Source of the DNA: Cephalothrix spiralis
Taxonomy: Eukaryota; Nemertea; Palaeonemertea; Archinemertea; Cephalotrichidae
Direction: 5' to 3'
Assembly: GCA_032353305.1 (NCBI GenBank)
Contig: JAUCNG010259964.1
Coordinates: 1 to 12,493, forward strand
DNA length: 12,493 nt
How positions within the stretch are numbered: position 1 is the first letter of the stretch; each line of letters begins with the position of its first letter. Below, in pieces: positions 1 to 7,219 of this stretch. Position numbers and translations under genes: made by a program. The notes beneath the pieces are model-generated. The model searched no databases. It saw nothing but the letters and a program-made list of their open reading frames with translations, and was not told where the DNA came from.

Positions 1-289
1 AATATTAGATACCTGTCTAGATACTGAGTCTCTTTAATATTATGATCTACAGTAAAGTTAATATGATACACACTATTGACACTATTTGAGGCTCTTTGAG
101 TGGTTGAGAACTACAGATTATTTAAAACTTTTTTTCCTTTACATCTACTCTGGCAAGCAAGAGCCGGTGCGACCCCTCGATTAAACCTCACCTGAGGAAG
201 GCTGAAGTGAGAATTGAATAATCTGTGTTTGTGTTTTTTTGCCGTACCTCTATATAAACACATGTGTAATGTTTATGTTTTGTTTTCAG
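1..289 (+). other. intron sequence 5' of the first visible RAD54B exon
   Basis: No coding exon is supported here. The stretch ends in a good acceptor (TGTTTTCAG, AG at 288-289), so it is the 3' part of an intron whose donor lies outside the window. It begins with a short inverted repeat (AATATTA at 1-7, TAATATT at 35-41). A slightly GC-richer patch at about 150-215 could be an old repeat, but I cannot name it. Confidence 0.6.
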
Positions 290-386
290 GTTATGAGTAC
301 ATTATCTAAGGAATCCTTTGAAACAGGGAAATGTTTTCAAAATGCATCATCCATTACAGTATCAGACAATAATTCAGATAAACAAA
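290..386 (+). CDS. RAD54B: RAD54B exon (N-terminal region, VM-x-FETGKCFQ)
   Basis: This 97-nt internal exon starts in phase 0 after TTTTCAG and ends in phase 1 before the donor GTGAGT. It encodes about 32 residues starting VMSTLSKESFETGKCFQ. This matches the vertebrate RAD54B segment just before the DNA translocase core, where a VMG...F-S-G-R-CFQ motif is found; I recall that segment from family knowledge and did not align it by software. The ATG at its second codon is unlikely to be the true start, because the similarity continues through the preceding valine and family members have roughly 170 residues further upstream. The phase-1 end joins cleanly to the next exon (A + AT gives Asn). Confidence 0.82.
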
Positions 387-843
387 GTGAGTAATAATTT
401 TTCTTAATCTAGATATTCATTGACTGAGCTATTTGTTGGTGACACAATACCAGATATAATGATATGAAATATAGATATTTTCGTTGAGATACATGTGTAT
501 TATTATATTCCTATCGTTATGATTCCATGTCATCGAAGGTTTCACTTTTGTTAGCACATTTTCCTTAAAAAATCCATTATTTACAGTCCGAAATTTTGCA
601 TGTATGACTGTATTTTTGTATAACCAACATTAAATATGAATTACATTTATTTTATTCAGCAACTTGTTTTTCCTTAATTAGTTTTAATCTTTTTCCATTG
701 AATAGAATGGTTTTCGTCAGAAAGACGAACCCATAGCTCGCTTTGGGACCGAAAACTCTTTTCAACTGTTACTGTCGTTGAGTAAAAGTGTACCTTTAAT
801 ACAAATTTTGTTGATGTTTAATTACCTATTCAAATTATTTTAG
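387..843 (+). other. RAD54B intron 1 (visible numbering)
   Basis: A GTGAGT donor and a TTATTTTAG acceptor bound this AT-rich intron. I see no gene, RNA or clear mobile element in it. Confidence 0.8.
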
Positions 844-899
844 ATCAAATTGTCACATCAAAACCATTTATCCGGCCTCAGAAAGACGCAACTGCTCAG
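844..899 (+). CDS. RAD54B: RAD54B exon (linker before DALVMPRP)
   Basis: This 56-nt exon lies between the acceptor TTATTTTAG and the donor GTATGC. Two bases complete the codon begun in the previous exon, then 18 codons encode NQIVTSKPFIRPQKDATAQ, ending in phase 0. The basic, proline-containing linker corresponds to the poorly conserved stretch that precedes the PRHDP-x-P-x-x-LVMPRP signature in RAD54B. On its own the exon is too short to identify. It is accepted because both splice phases match its neighbours and because of its position. Confidence 0.75.
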
Positions 900-939
900 G
901 TATGCATTAAAATTATTAAAAAAAAAATCGTATACACCA

Positions 940-1600
940 TTCACGGCCTTCTGGAAACTTTTGGATGAATCTTGTTTTGCTCATAGTACATTGATATGGC
1001 CCAATCCTAGCCGTTTCTGAGATATCTGGACTTGAAATTCCAAAAGTACAAAATTTCGTGTTTTTTTTGACACGGTAGAATCAATGAAGGAGGAAAATTT
1101 TTGGGTTTTGTTGGAACTAGTACCCTTCCTATTGCGTACAACGATTTAGTAGTAGAAATCATACAGGGTCATTCATTGCGATTTTATAAAAAAAACTTCT
1201 CTGTTCCTATGCTGCAATACTAATTGTATGGCAGTTTTAGTACGGGGTTTCCTATACACATACACATTGTACAATTTTTAGTAAATAAGGACCTTATTGG
1301 ATTTCTTTTTTGTTAAGGAAAGGCAAGAGTATTTTTCCAGCAAAAAAACAGTTTTTGATTGGCTTCATTCGAGCGTGTCACAGGTACTCTATAAACCCCG
1401 AAATTTCGTACTTTTGGAATTCAAGTCCAAATATCTCAGAAACAGCTAGGATTAGGCCATATAAATGTATTATGAGAGGAATTAGTCGAATGGTACCTTT
1501 ATTTTTACGATTTAGACATTTGCGCATGCGCAGCTACGTAACGTCATTTACTCAAAATCTGTCTTGCCAAATGTTTTTTCTCTCTCCAGAACGCCGTGTA
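940..1600. mobile_element. foldback / long-TIR nonautonomous element
   Basis: The left arm 981-1058 and the right arm 1399-1476 are inverted copies. By eye about 71 of 78 positions agree, with one indel. The similarity continues in patches inward (around 1061-1130 against 1310-1395) and outward. The outer ends pair as TTCACGGCCTTCTGG (940-954) against CCAGAACGCCGTGTA (1586-1600). No transposase is encoded, and I could not define a target-site duplication. This is the architecture of a foldback or MITE-like DNA transposon. A transcript crossing it would form a long hairpin. Confidence 0.65.
1521..1532. promoter_or_regulatory. NRF1-like palindrome TGCGCATGCGCA
   Basis: This perfect 12-bp palindrome equals the NRF1 consensus core. 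It is followed at 1536-1546 by a CREB/ATF-like half site (ACGTCAT). It sits inside the right part of the inverted-repeat element in intron 2, so it may belong to the element and have no role in the host gene. No transcript start is visible beside it. Confidence 0.25.
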
Positions 1601-1788
1601 TCATCCTGGGTTTTTACACCCTAAAGCTGCACCGAGGCAGCGGCCACCCATTTCTACAATGGCCAGTCTTGGTGGGCTTTTAAATCTTTTGAAAATGGAT
1701 GAGAGGAGATTGGACCATTATATAAAATGATAATATGAAAAGCAGTGTTAATTTATATTTATTTAAGAGTAGTGTTATTTTATTTTAG

Positions 1789-1878
1789 CAACCGGTTGTA
1801 ATTCAAGAAATAAGACCGCGCCATGATCCAAACCAACCAGATGCATTGGTTATGCCGAGGCCAGACACTGTTCACCAG
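1789..1878 (+). CDS. RAD54B: RAD54B exon with DALVMPRP signature
   Basis: This 90-nt exon, phase 0 at both ends, lies between TTATTTTAG and the perfect donor GTAAGT. It encodes 30 residues containing RPRHDPNQPDALVMPRPDTVHQ. The PRHDP...LVMPRP block immediately upstream of the SNF2 core is characteristic of RAD54B and separates it from RAD54L. RAD54B is a nuclear ATP-dependent dsDNA translocase that works with RAD51 and DMC1 in homologous recombination. This exon gives the most specific evidence for the name. Confidence 0.9.
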
Positions 1879-2334
1879 GTAAGTGCTTAAATACGCCATG
1901 CAAAAATTCACCGTTACCAGCAAATTAGTTGTAAGAAACGGCCTCAATTAATATGTTCTAATCACGCAACTTACGAGAAAAGAATTACAAAAGTCATCTT
2001 TCGACATGGCCAAAAAAACCTTATTCGAGGTAGTAAGTGGTATCATTTGAAAGACGATGGTTTTATCTATCGATTCGATCCTATTAGTTCTGCAGAATGT
2101 GGGGGTGAACTTTAAAAACGTCTTTGTATGAATTACTTTAAAAAATTAGTTCAAGTCAACTTTAAAATTGACAAAAAAATCTATCAATTTACAATACATT
2201 TATATATGTATAATTTGTATATATTATTTCATCGTATTATATTATATTTAATTCCTTTCTGTATCTTGAATTACGCATTGAATCGCCATTATAAGCCATT
2301 TTCACAGTTTGCTTTTGCTTTTTCTTGATTTTAG
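1879..2334 (+). other. RAD54B intron 3
   Basis: The intron has a GTAAGT donor and an acceptor at TTGATTTTAG. It is strongly AT-rich, especially from 2105 to 2280. No gene or recognisable repeat is seen. Confidence 0.8.
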
Positions 2335-2489
2335 TCACGGTGCAACAAACAAAAGTTACAGATTGTTGATGTTGTAGTAGATCCGCATGTAGCTCATCAT
2401 CTTCGTCAGCATCAACGAGTTGGCGTGACATTTTTATACGAATGTGTAATGGGACTCCGGGATTATGGTGGGCGAGGTGCAATATTAGC
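2335..2489 (+). CDS. RAD54B: RAD54B exon, start of SNF2 ATPase core (Q-motif region)
   Basis: This 155-nt exon starts in phase 0 and ends in phase 2 before GTAAGT. It encodes IVDVVVDPHVAHHLRQHQ, then GVTFLYECVMGLR, then GGRGAILA. This is the conserved opening of the RAD54 and RAD54B helicase core: a DPx-LxxHLRxHQ entry, an FLYECVMG helix, and the residues leading into motif I. Human RAD54B carries nearly the same FLYECVMGMR sequence. The final two bases (GC) join the T opening the next exon to make the Ala codon before the P-loop. Confidence 0.92.
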
Positions 2490-3107
2490 GTAAGTTCTAG
2501 AAAATTTCATTTGTATATGAACTCAATATATATCACGATGGGGGTATTTCACACTTCACGTTAGCAAATCACGTATGGCCGTTTTTGCGTTCACGGCTCC
2601 ACGTTTTTAACCCTTTACCCCCTCCTCTAAGGTAGAACGAGAACGCGAAGCGAGTGCCAAGTCGAGTCCAGGGATTTATGTCTATCATGCCTATGAGTTA
2701 AATACGCCGCCGAGTGACTATTTACCTAAAATGTCTGTAATTTATTTTTACTTTGAATTGAAAGCTTAATCCTTCCAACTAAGATGGCTATATCATAGTT
2801 TGTTTATATTTTCGAAACGTAGCGCTCGCGGGATTCGAGATTGTTACAGTGTTAACAAAATACTGTGATATCAGTACGCCACTCGATAAAATAGTCCTTA
2901 AAGAAACGAATTTAGTAAGTTAAAAATTTTAATATTTAGATTATTGGCGGGAAATATCTTTTTACTGTTTTACTAACGTAGTTCGAATTTGAAATTAAAT
3001 GTACGTACACTCGTTCCAGTACTCGGGCTAAATCCCTCGTTCCGGAACCCATGCACTGTTTCATTATATTGTTCGTAATACATTTATTCCCTTTCTCTCT
3101 CTTTTAG
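2490..3107 (+). other. RAD54B intron 4
   Basis: The donor is GTAAGT, and the acceptor CTCTCTCTTTTAG has a strong pyrimidine tract. A patch at 2560-2730, with the repeated GAACGAGAACGCGAAGCGAG style typical of decayed repeats, is more GC-rich than its surroundings. A second such patch lies at about 3004-3056. No ORF or transposon ends could be defined. Confidence 0.7.
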
Positions 3108-3155
3108 TGATGATATGGGTCTTGGGAAAACATTGCAGTGTATAGCTCTGGTTTG
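3108..3155 (+). CDS. RAD54B: RAD54B exon with Walker A / motif I (DDMGLGKT)
   Basis: This 48-nt micro-exon encodes (A)DDMGLGKTLQCIALV(W), starting in phase 2 and ending in phase 2. DDMGLGKT is SNF2 motif I, the ATP-binding P-loop, with the invariant GKT intact. The first-but-one acidic residue is Asp where vertebrate RAD54B has Glu; this is conservative and common in SNF2 proteins. The acceptor is CTCTTTTAG and the donor is GTAAGT. The donor opens a 6.4-kb intron that holds two other genes. Confidence 0.93.
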
Positions 3156-3352
3156 GTAAGTGTTGTCATAAAATTTTTCTTTATAGCAAATTTTAAACGG
3201 GTTTTCATGTATTCTAGACTTCCTTTGCGATAAAGTTTTGACGTATACTTCCTTTTAGTATATTTATTATGAACACCCACACATACCTTATACTATATTC
3301 CCAACTCTCTCGGGAGCAGTCAAAGAGACTTAAATGACTTGAGCTATTCACA

Positions 3353-4286
3353 ATGTTCGGAAATGTTACCTCGGATTATCAAACTAACAATGGTTCAAAG
3401 CTCTTTGACTTTTTTCAGTATTTGCAGATCTCTACAAATTATGCTCTATTGTTTTTATTAATTACTGGTATTATTGGTAATTCCTTGACAATAATTGTTG
3501 TACTTCGGCAACCTGTTTTACCAAATTTTGCTGCGCGATTTACAATTATCGCTCTTGCTATTGCAGACAATTGCGTGTTGCTGACATCATTTCAGCTCCG
3601 ATCATCCATTTCATTTTCTATATTTCATGTGCAATGGGGTCCCACTTCTGTTTAATGTCTCGACATGTATATCAATATGGACGCTTGTCATGATTACTTA
3701 TCAAAGACTTGCGGTTATCATTTTCCCGCTAAAATGCAAACGTATCTTGACAAAAAAGATTACTCTAGCTATTTACGCCATCATATTTGTTTTCTCCGTG
3801 TCATTACCCAGTTTATTGGTGTTTCTCCTTGATTACAAGGTATCAAAACATGGCTCGTACGCAGCGTGTTCATTCGTGGATGAACGACTTCATAATACTA
3901 TAAACATAGTCCTCAATGTATTTTCAACAGTCATTCCTGTTTTTCTTGTATCTTTTGCAAATATTTTGATGATTAGAGAAGTCAGAAAATCAACAGTGTT
4001 CCACCTGGATTTGAGAGATGGATTGTCGAAAAGAAATAAAATGTTCACCATAATGTTAATTTTTGTGAACAGCGTTTTTATTTTGACAAATGTACCGATT
4101 GCTATTTACTATATTTGCTTTAACAGTTATGTACTGTTCGATTTTGAATCTGAGGAGTTGGAATATATATTATATTATGCTGTATACGTAATTTATTATG
4201 TAAATAATGCTTCTTACTTTTATACTTATTCATTCAGTACCCCCACATTTCGGAGACAATTACGGAAACTTTTTTCAAGAAAGTAG
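3353..4286 (+). pseudogene. class A peptide-receptor-like GPCR, frameshifted between TM2 and TM3
   Basis: Two overlapping + frames together make one rhodopsin-family receptor of about 310 residues with no introns. The first frame (ATG 3353, A at -3) gives an extracellular N-tail with two N-glycosylation sequons (NVT, NGS), TM1 with GNS (N1.50) and TM2 with the conserved Asp (ADNC, residue 72). It then runs into a stop at 3653. The second frame, from 3627, gives the TM3 cysteine, TM3, FPLK, TM4, an ECL2 cysteine (AACSF), TM5-TM7, and the FRRQLRKLF of helix 8. The D2.50 to C3.25 distance is 64 nt, which is not a multiple of three and is about 5-7 codons shorter than usual. A small deletion is therefore likely. 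Hallmarks are also degenerate: DRY is QRL, and TM7 reads NNASYFYTY without NPxxY. It could be a recent pseudogene, an assembly error, or a highly divergent receptor. It resembles the FMRFamide-type invertebrate peptide receptors, but the ligand is unknown. Confidence 0.7.
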
Positions 4287-4438
4287 CTGTTTATGATGTG
4301 GGAATTGTAATATAAAAAACAATAAGCTTACTTGTAACAAGAATATTAATATTGCATAAATGTACCGCCATTAAAAATTAAAGGAAACAGGTCCAAAGTG
4401 CAGCTTTCTGGTTTTGAATTGCTAAAAAAAACTGTAAT

Positions 4439-4444
4439 AATAAA
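4439..4444 (+). terminator. candidate poly(A) signal (AATAAA) for the GPCR
   Basis: AATAAA lies about 150 bp after the receptor stop codon on the + strand. A second AATAAA is at 4539-4544. In AT-rich DNA the hexamer arises often by chance, so this is only positional evidence. Confidence 0.3.
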
Positions 4445-4798
4445 TGGCCAATTGATAAGATGCCCAACTACTGTGTATAGTCTTTGCATATCGCCAGAGC
4501 ATATCTATAAACAACAGATATTTCAGAAGTATCAATTTAATAAAAACGTGTAACAGGGGCGCACGCGCGGGCCCAAGCAGTTCATCCAATTGCTGCAGGG
4601 CTGCCTCTTGTGGCCATCTTGAGGCAACATATAAGGGGTAAAAATTTGCAGGATGTTTTAGGACAACCTCCACATCGAATAAGAACTAGCTATAGAACCA
4701 GCTTTTGCCCACAAACTTTCAGTGTATTGCATATATCAATATTATTCAAATTTTCAAAAATTATATTAAGCCATCGTTTTGAATTTTTAAAACAATGC

Positions 4799-4905
4799 TG
4801 AATGTGAATGCGATTTTGATAAGGAATATTTTAGTATAAGTTTCGTGTTGCTGTTTTGGTATTTGACGTTGGATCACAAAAACGGTTTATTTCTCACTCC
4901 TTTAG
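4799..4905. repeat. diverged direct duplication, copy A (copy B 5155-5240)
   Basis: Copy A begins TGAATGTGAATGCGATTTTGAT and copy B begins TGAATGTGAAAGTGATTTCGAT. Both then share an ATATTTGAC/GTATTTGAC block, an A-rich AAAACG block, and the ending CACTCCTTTAG. Copy B lacks about 20 bp in two places. The order is conserved, so the copies are related by duplication; their origin is unknown. Confidence 0.55.
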
Positions 4906-5000
4906 TAGGCTTGTACTGGATTTTTGTTATTCTAGTTTTTTATCGATTAATAGGCCCAAACAAATGCTTTAAACCAAATAAACGATATTTTTTCCTCTAT

Positions 5001-5025
5001 ATACATCATTGATTCATTGATGTAT
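5001..5025. repeat. short perfect hairpin (ATACATCA ... TGATGTAT)
   Basis: Perfect 8-bp arms at 5001-5008 and 5018-5025 flank a 9-bp loop that itself repeats the TCATTGAT word. No poly-T tract or other regulatory context is visible, so this may be a chance or repeat-derived palindrome. Confidence 0.4.
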
Positions 5026-5154
5026 GGCTATTTTATTTATGTATTACAAATCATTGAAAATAAGCATTTTTTACATTATTTACAGCTAGCTCATATAATT
5101 AAAGGAGAGAAAAGTCAGATATTTAGTCTTGCAAAGTAAACATTTTAATCTTGA

Positions 5155-5240
5155 TGAATGTGAAAGTGATTTCGATGTTCTGATTTTGCTGCTCTTGCGA
5201 TAATATTTGACTCTGAATAAAAAAACGATCACTCCTTTAG
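5155..5240. repeat. diverged direct duplication, copy B (copy A 4799-4905)
   Basis: This is the partner of the 4799-4905 block, in the same orientation and about 250 bp further along, shortened by two internal deletions. The ending CACTCCTTTAG is identical in both. Confidence 0.55.
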
Positions 5241-5293
5241 GTATATACATAACTCTTTATGCATATGGCATATAATTTTCACAAAACGAAAAG

Positions 5294-5299
5294 TTTATT
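5294..5299 (-). terminator. candidate poly(A) signal for the kinase-pseudocaspase gene
   Basis: TTTATT on the + strand reads AATAAA on the minus strand, about 80 nt after the kinase stop codon (TAA at 5380-5382). The spacing is normal for a short 3' UTR. The hexamer alone is weak evidence. Confidence 0.4.
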
Positions 5300-5379
5300 T
5301 CACATAAATCTGATGATACATTGTATTATAATTCAAAGCTAGTTTGCAATTGCATAGCACTATGCAAAAGGAAATAAAT

Positions 5380-7074
5380 TTACCAGAATTTGATATGCTT
5401 TGTTAAAGTAGACACTTGTTCTGGTATCTGGCGTACATCGTTCCTTTCTGCAATTTTTCGTACTTTTTTGTTTACACCCATTATAATATCTGATAAATTC
5501 AACTTATCTCGTTTTTCTAATGCTTTACAAATGGTTTGAATAAAGAAAGATCCTTTATTCGTGGACCTATATGAACACCCGGAAGATGTCGATTGAAGCA
5601 TAAGAAAATCTGGCTCTTTTAGAATAGGCTCAGTATCATGTTTTTTATCGGTTATTTTTCTAGAAGCTTGTACAATGAAAACTATTGGTTTTCCTAGAAG
5701 GGATTTCGTTTCCTCGAAATGTGATATTATTCTTCTGATTGTAACGTTTTTTTGATCTACACACATGATTCTTCCTTCTGATCCATTTGACAAAATAGCA
5801 CAAACGAATAAATCAAAATCGGAGTGGTCGATAGACCCATATTCTATAAGAACTTTTTCCATATCATCTGCAGATAAATTACATTTGATATCTACACGAA
5901 AAGAGAATTGTTCAAAAGTAGCCTTAATTTGCTGAACGTCAAGCTCTGATCCGTTTCGGCTGCACTTATGATCATGATAATCTTTATTATTCAATATAAG
6001 ACAAATTCCTCTTGGTATACTATTCATTGGGTAGTATTCATCGTCGTCTTCAGATCCGCTATCACTACTCATTGTACCACATAGTGAACCTTCATCCGAA
6101 AGTATCTCGATTATTACAGATGCAGACGGACGTTTTGATGGATTATTGTCCCAGCACTTTCTTATCAATTTCCAAATTTTGTCAGTGAAGTATTTTGGCT
6201 TCTCGCGTGGTCTCCAGCCCTTTTTACATCTACTCATAAACATAAGTCCATTGTAATCATAGTAATCTAATGCACTCTGACACTGGCCTATATGCCAAAA
6301 CAAATAGGCCAAAGAATAGATATCTACCTTTGTGAAGTCTTGTACATTCTTTATATCAGTTATTATTTCGGGTGCCGTAAAAGCCATGTTCCCGCCTGAA
6401 CTTTGGATATCTGCAGAATAGTGCACTTCACGAAGGAAATCAAAATCAGACAGTTTAGCAGTGTATGTGCCATTTTCTTCTTTGATAAGCACGTTGTCAG
6501 CTTTCACATCACGATTAATTATTGGATTTGGCTTAAGTGTATGAATATAGTTAAAGGCATTCGAAATATCCATCATTAGTTTGTTCTGAATACATGTACT
6601 TAAAGGTAAACCAGTTTGTTCACGCCTGCTTAGGAAACTATCAAGAGATCCCAAAGGCATGAATTCCATAACTATGTATGCTTCTCCATATGAGAAATTA
6701 GTAGGTTTCGCTTCCGCTTCTTCTTCCAAATCAAGAAACACGGAATATAGATCTACTACGTTTTCGTGAGTGATATTTTCCCAAAGTTTCACGTAACGTA
6801 AAACTTCATCTGTTCTGCATTTGATCCTATTTCCAAGATGAACTTGTTTTTCCGCTGCAGGCTCATCTATAAATCGGCATTTTCGTATCTCACCAAAGGA
6901 ACCAGAACCAATAATACCCCTTCCATCTGGGTATGATACAAGTTTAGTATATTCATCTTTACTCGACACCATACGAACTTGATTCTTCTTTTTTGTCACA
7001 TATTGATCAATGGCATTTGGTATAGGTTCTGGTACTTGGATTGGATTTTCCTTTTCTGTGGCAGTCTGTAACAT
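5380..7074 (-). CDS. protein kinase fused to a catalytically dead caspase domain
   Basis: 564 residues in one uninterrupted exon. Residues 1-50 are a polar N-tail. Residues 52-326 form a protein kinase domain resembling TKL kinases: Gly-loop GSGSFG 56-61, ATP lysine K76, catalytic loop NRDVKADN 187-194 (D189, K191, N194; canonical HRD is NRD), DFD 210-212 in place of DFG, APE 234-236, DIYS 251-254 and R315. A linker of about 25 residues rich in Ser, Asp and Glu (337-346) leads to a full p20-p10 caspase fold at 354-564. There RGICLILNN opens the fold, S-R373-NG and Q469 keep the P1-Asp pocket, and p10 holds SYR503 and KGSFFIQ. Catalytic His is N430 (SNG) and catalytic Cys is S471 (QASRK), so no protease activity is expected. 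The gene lies antisense in RAD54B intron 5. M1 is the first ATG after an upstream in-frame stop but sits in a splice-acceptor-like TTACAG; if that site is used, the exon begins at 7065 and the N-terminus is incomplete. A role as a cell-death or immune signalling kinase controlled by a caspase-binding module is inference. Confidence 0.88.
   Translation of the reverse strand: MLQTATEKENPIQVPEPIPNAIDQYVTKKKNQVRMVSSKDEYTKLVSYPDGRGIIGSGSFGEIRKCRFIDEPAAEKQVHLGNRIKCRTDEVLRYVKLWENITHENVVDLYSVFLDLEEEAEAKPTNFSYGEAYIVMEFMPLGSLDSFLSRREQTGLPLSTCIQNKLMMDISNAFNYIHTLKPNPIINRDVKADNVLIKEENGTYTAKLSDFDFLREVHYSADIQSSGGNMAFTAPEIITDIKNVQDFTKVDIYSLAYLFWHIGQCQSALDYYDYNGLMFMSRCKKGWRPREKPKYFTDKIWKLIRKCWDNNPSKRPSASVIIEILSDEGSLCGTMSSDSGSEDDDEYYPMNSIPRGICLILNNKDYHDHKCSRNGSELDVQQIKATFEQFSFRVDIKCNLSADDMEKVLIEYGSIDHSDFDLFVCAILSNGSEGRIMCVDQKNVTIRRIISHFEETKSLLGKPIVFIVQASRKITDKKHDTEPILKEPDFLMLQSTSSGCSYRSTNKGSFFIQTICKALEKRDKLNLSDIIMGVNKKVRKIAERNDVRQIPEQVSTLTKHIKFW
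5383..6015 (-). other. pseudocaspase domain (p20 + p10) of the kinase fusion
   Basis: Residues 354-564 of the fusion protein. The order matches the caspase fold: RGICLILNN strand, SRNGSELD loop with the first P1-pocket arginine, FVCAILSNG with the His position changed to Asn, IVFIVQASRK with the Cys position changed to Ser, a short intersubunit loop (about 475-488), then the p10 segment DFLMLQST, SYRST, KGSFFIQTIC and PEQVSTLTKHIKF. The Ser codon is TCT and the Asn codon is AAT, each one substitution from the active Cys (TGT) and His (CAT) codons. The fold is complete and undisrupted. Confidence 0.85.
7049..7071 (-). other. candidate 3' splice site at the apparent start of the kinase ORF
   Basis: On the minus strand the start codon region reads CTTTATGTTACAG followed by ACTGCCACAG. 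TTACAG is a good acceptor (AG at 7067-7066). It is preceded by about 100 nt free of AG and by a branch-point-like TTTTTAAC. Splicing here would remove the apparent Met and require an upstream exon ending in phase 0. The apparent ATG itself has T at -3, a weak initiation context. Confidence 0.4.
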
Positions 7075-7219
7075 AAAGTTTTCAATGTTAAAAAATTGTT
7101 GTTTAGGGTACGATATGGCAGTTGTATATAAAATAAGTTCACAGTTCAGTATTTAAATAGAAGAAATCACTTATAGTTTGGGGTAACTTTTATATCAATG
7201 AATATGTGGAAATGTCAAA

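Larger units (their letters stand above)
900..1788 (+). other. RAD54B intron 2, carrying an inverted-repeat element
   Basis: The intron is bounded by GTATGC and TTATTTTAG. Most of it is the inverted-repeat element at about 940-1600, listed separately. The remainder is AT-rich and shows nothing else. Confidence 0.75.
4287..5379. other. spacer between the convergent GPCR and kinase genes
   Basis: No gene is supported. The spacer holds candidate poly(A) signals for both convergent genes, a GC-rich patch at 4555-4625 containing a TGCCTC/GAGGCA hairpin, an 8-bp hairpin at 5001-5025, and two diverged copies of one sequence (4799-4905 and 5155-5240). Those items are listed separately where useful. 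A 70-codon open frame at about 4795-5010 has no Met and no recognisable domain. Confidence 0.6.

Noticed and set aside
101-176. tRNA-type box A (TGGTTGAGAAC) and box B (GGTGCGACCCC), possible SINE
   Set aside because: Each box has mismatches, no cloverleaf forms, and no tail or target duplication was found.
1310-1624. 104-codon + strand open frame
   Set aside because: It covers the right arm of the inverted-repeat element, has no recognisable domain and lies inside an intron of a well-supported gene.
2128-2328. 66-codon + strand open frame
   Set aside because: AT-rich intron 3 sequence with hydrophobic, low-complexity translation and no domain.
2237-2482. 81-codon minus strand open frame
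   Set aside because: It is antisense to the strongly supported RAD54B exon at 2335-2489 and is a shadow of it.
4422-4801. Overlapping short ORFs on both strands
   Set aside because: No domain, mutually antisense, in the 3' spacer of the GPCR. The GC-rich part (4555-4625) resembles a CTCF site but is one base short of the core consensus.
5383-6015. Metacaspase or paracaspase assignment
   Set aside because: The p10 features (SYRST, KGSFFIQ, PEQVSTLTK) and the arginine pocket are those of true animal caspases.
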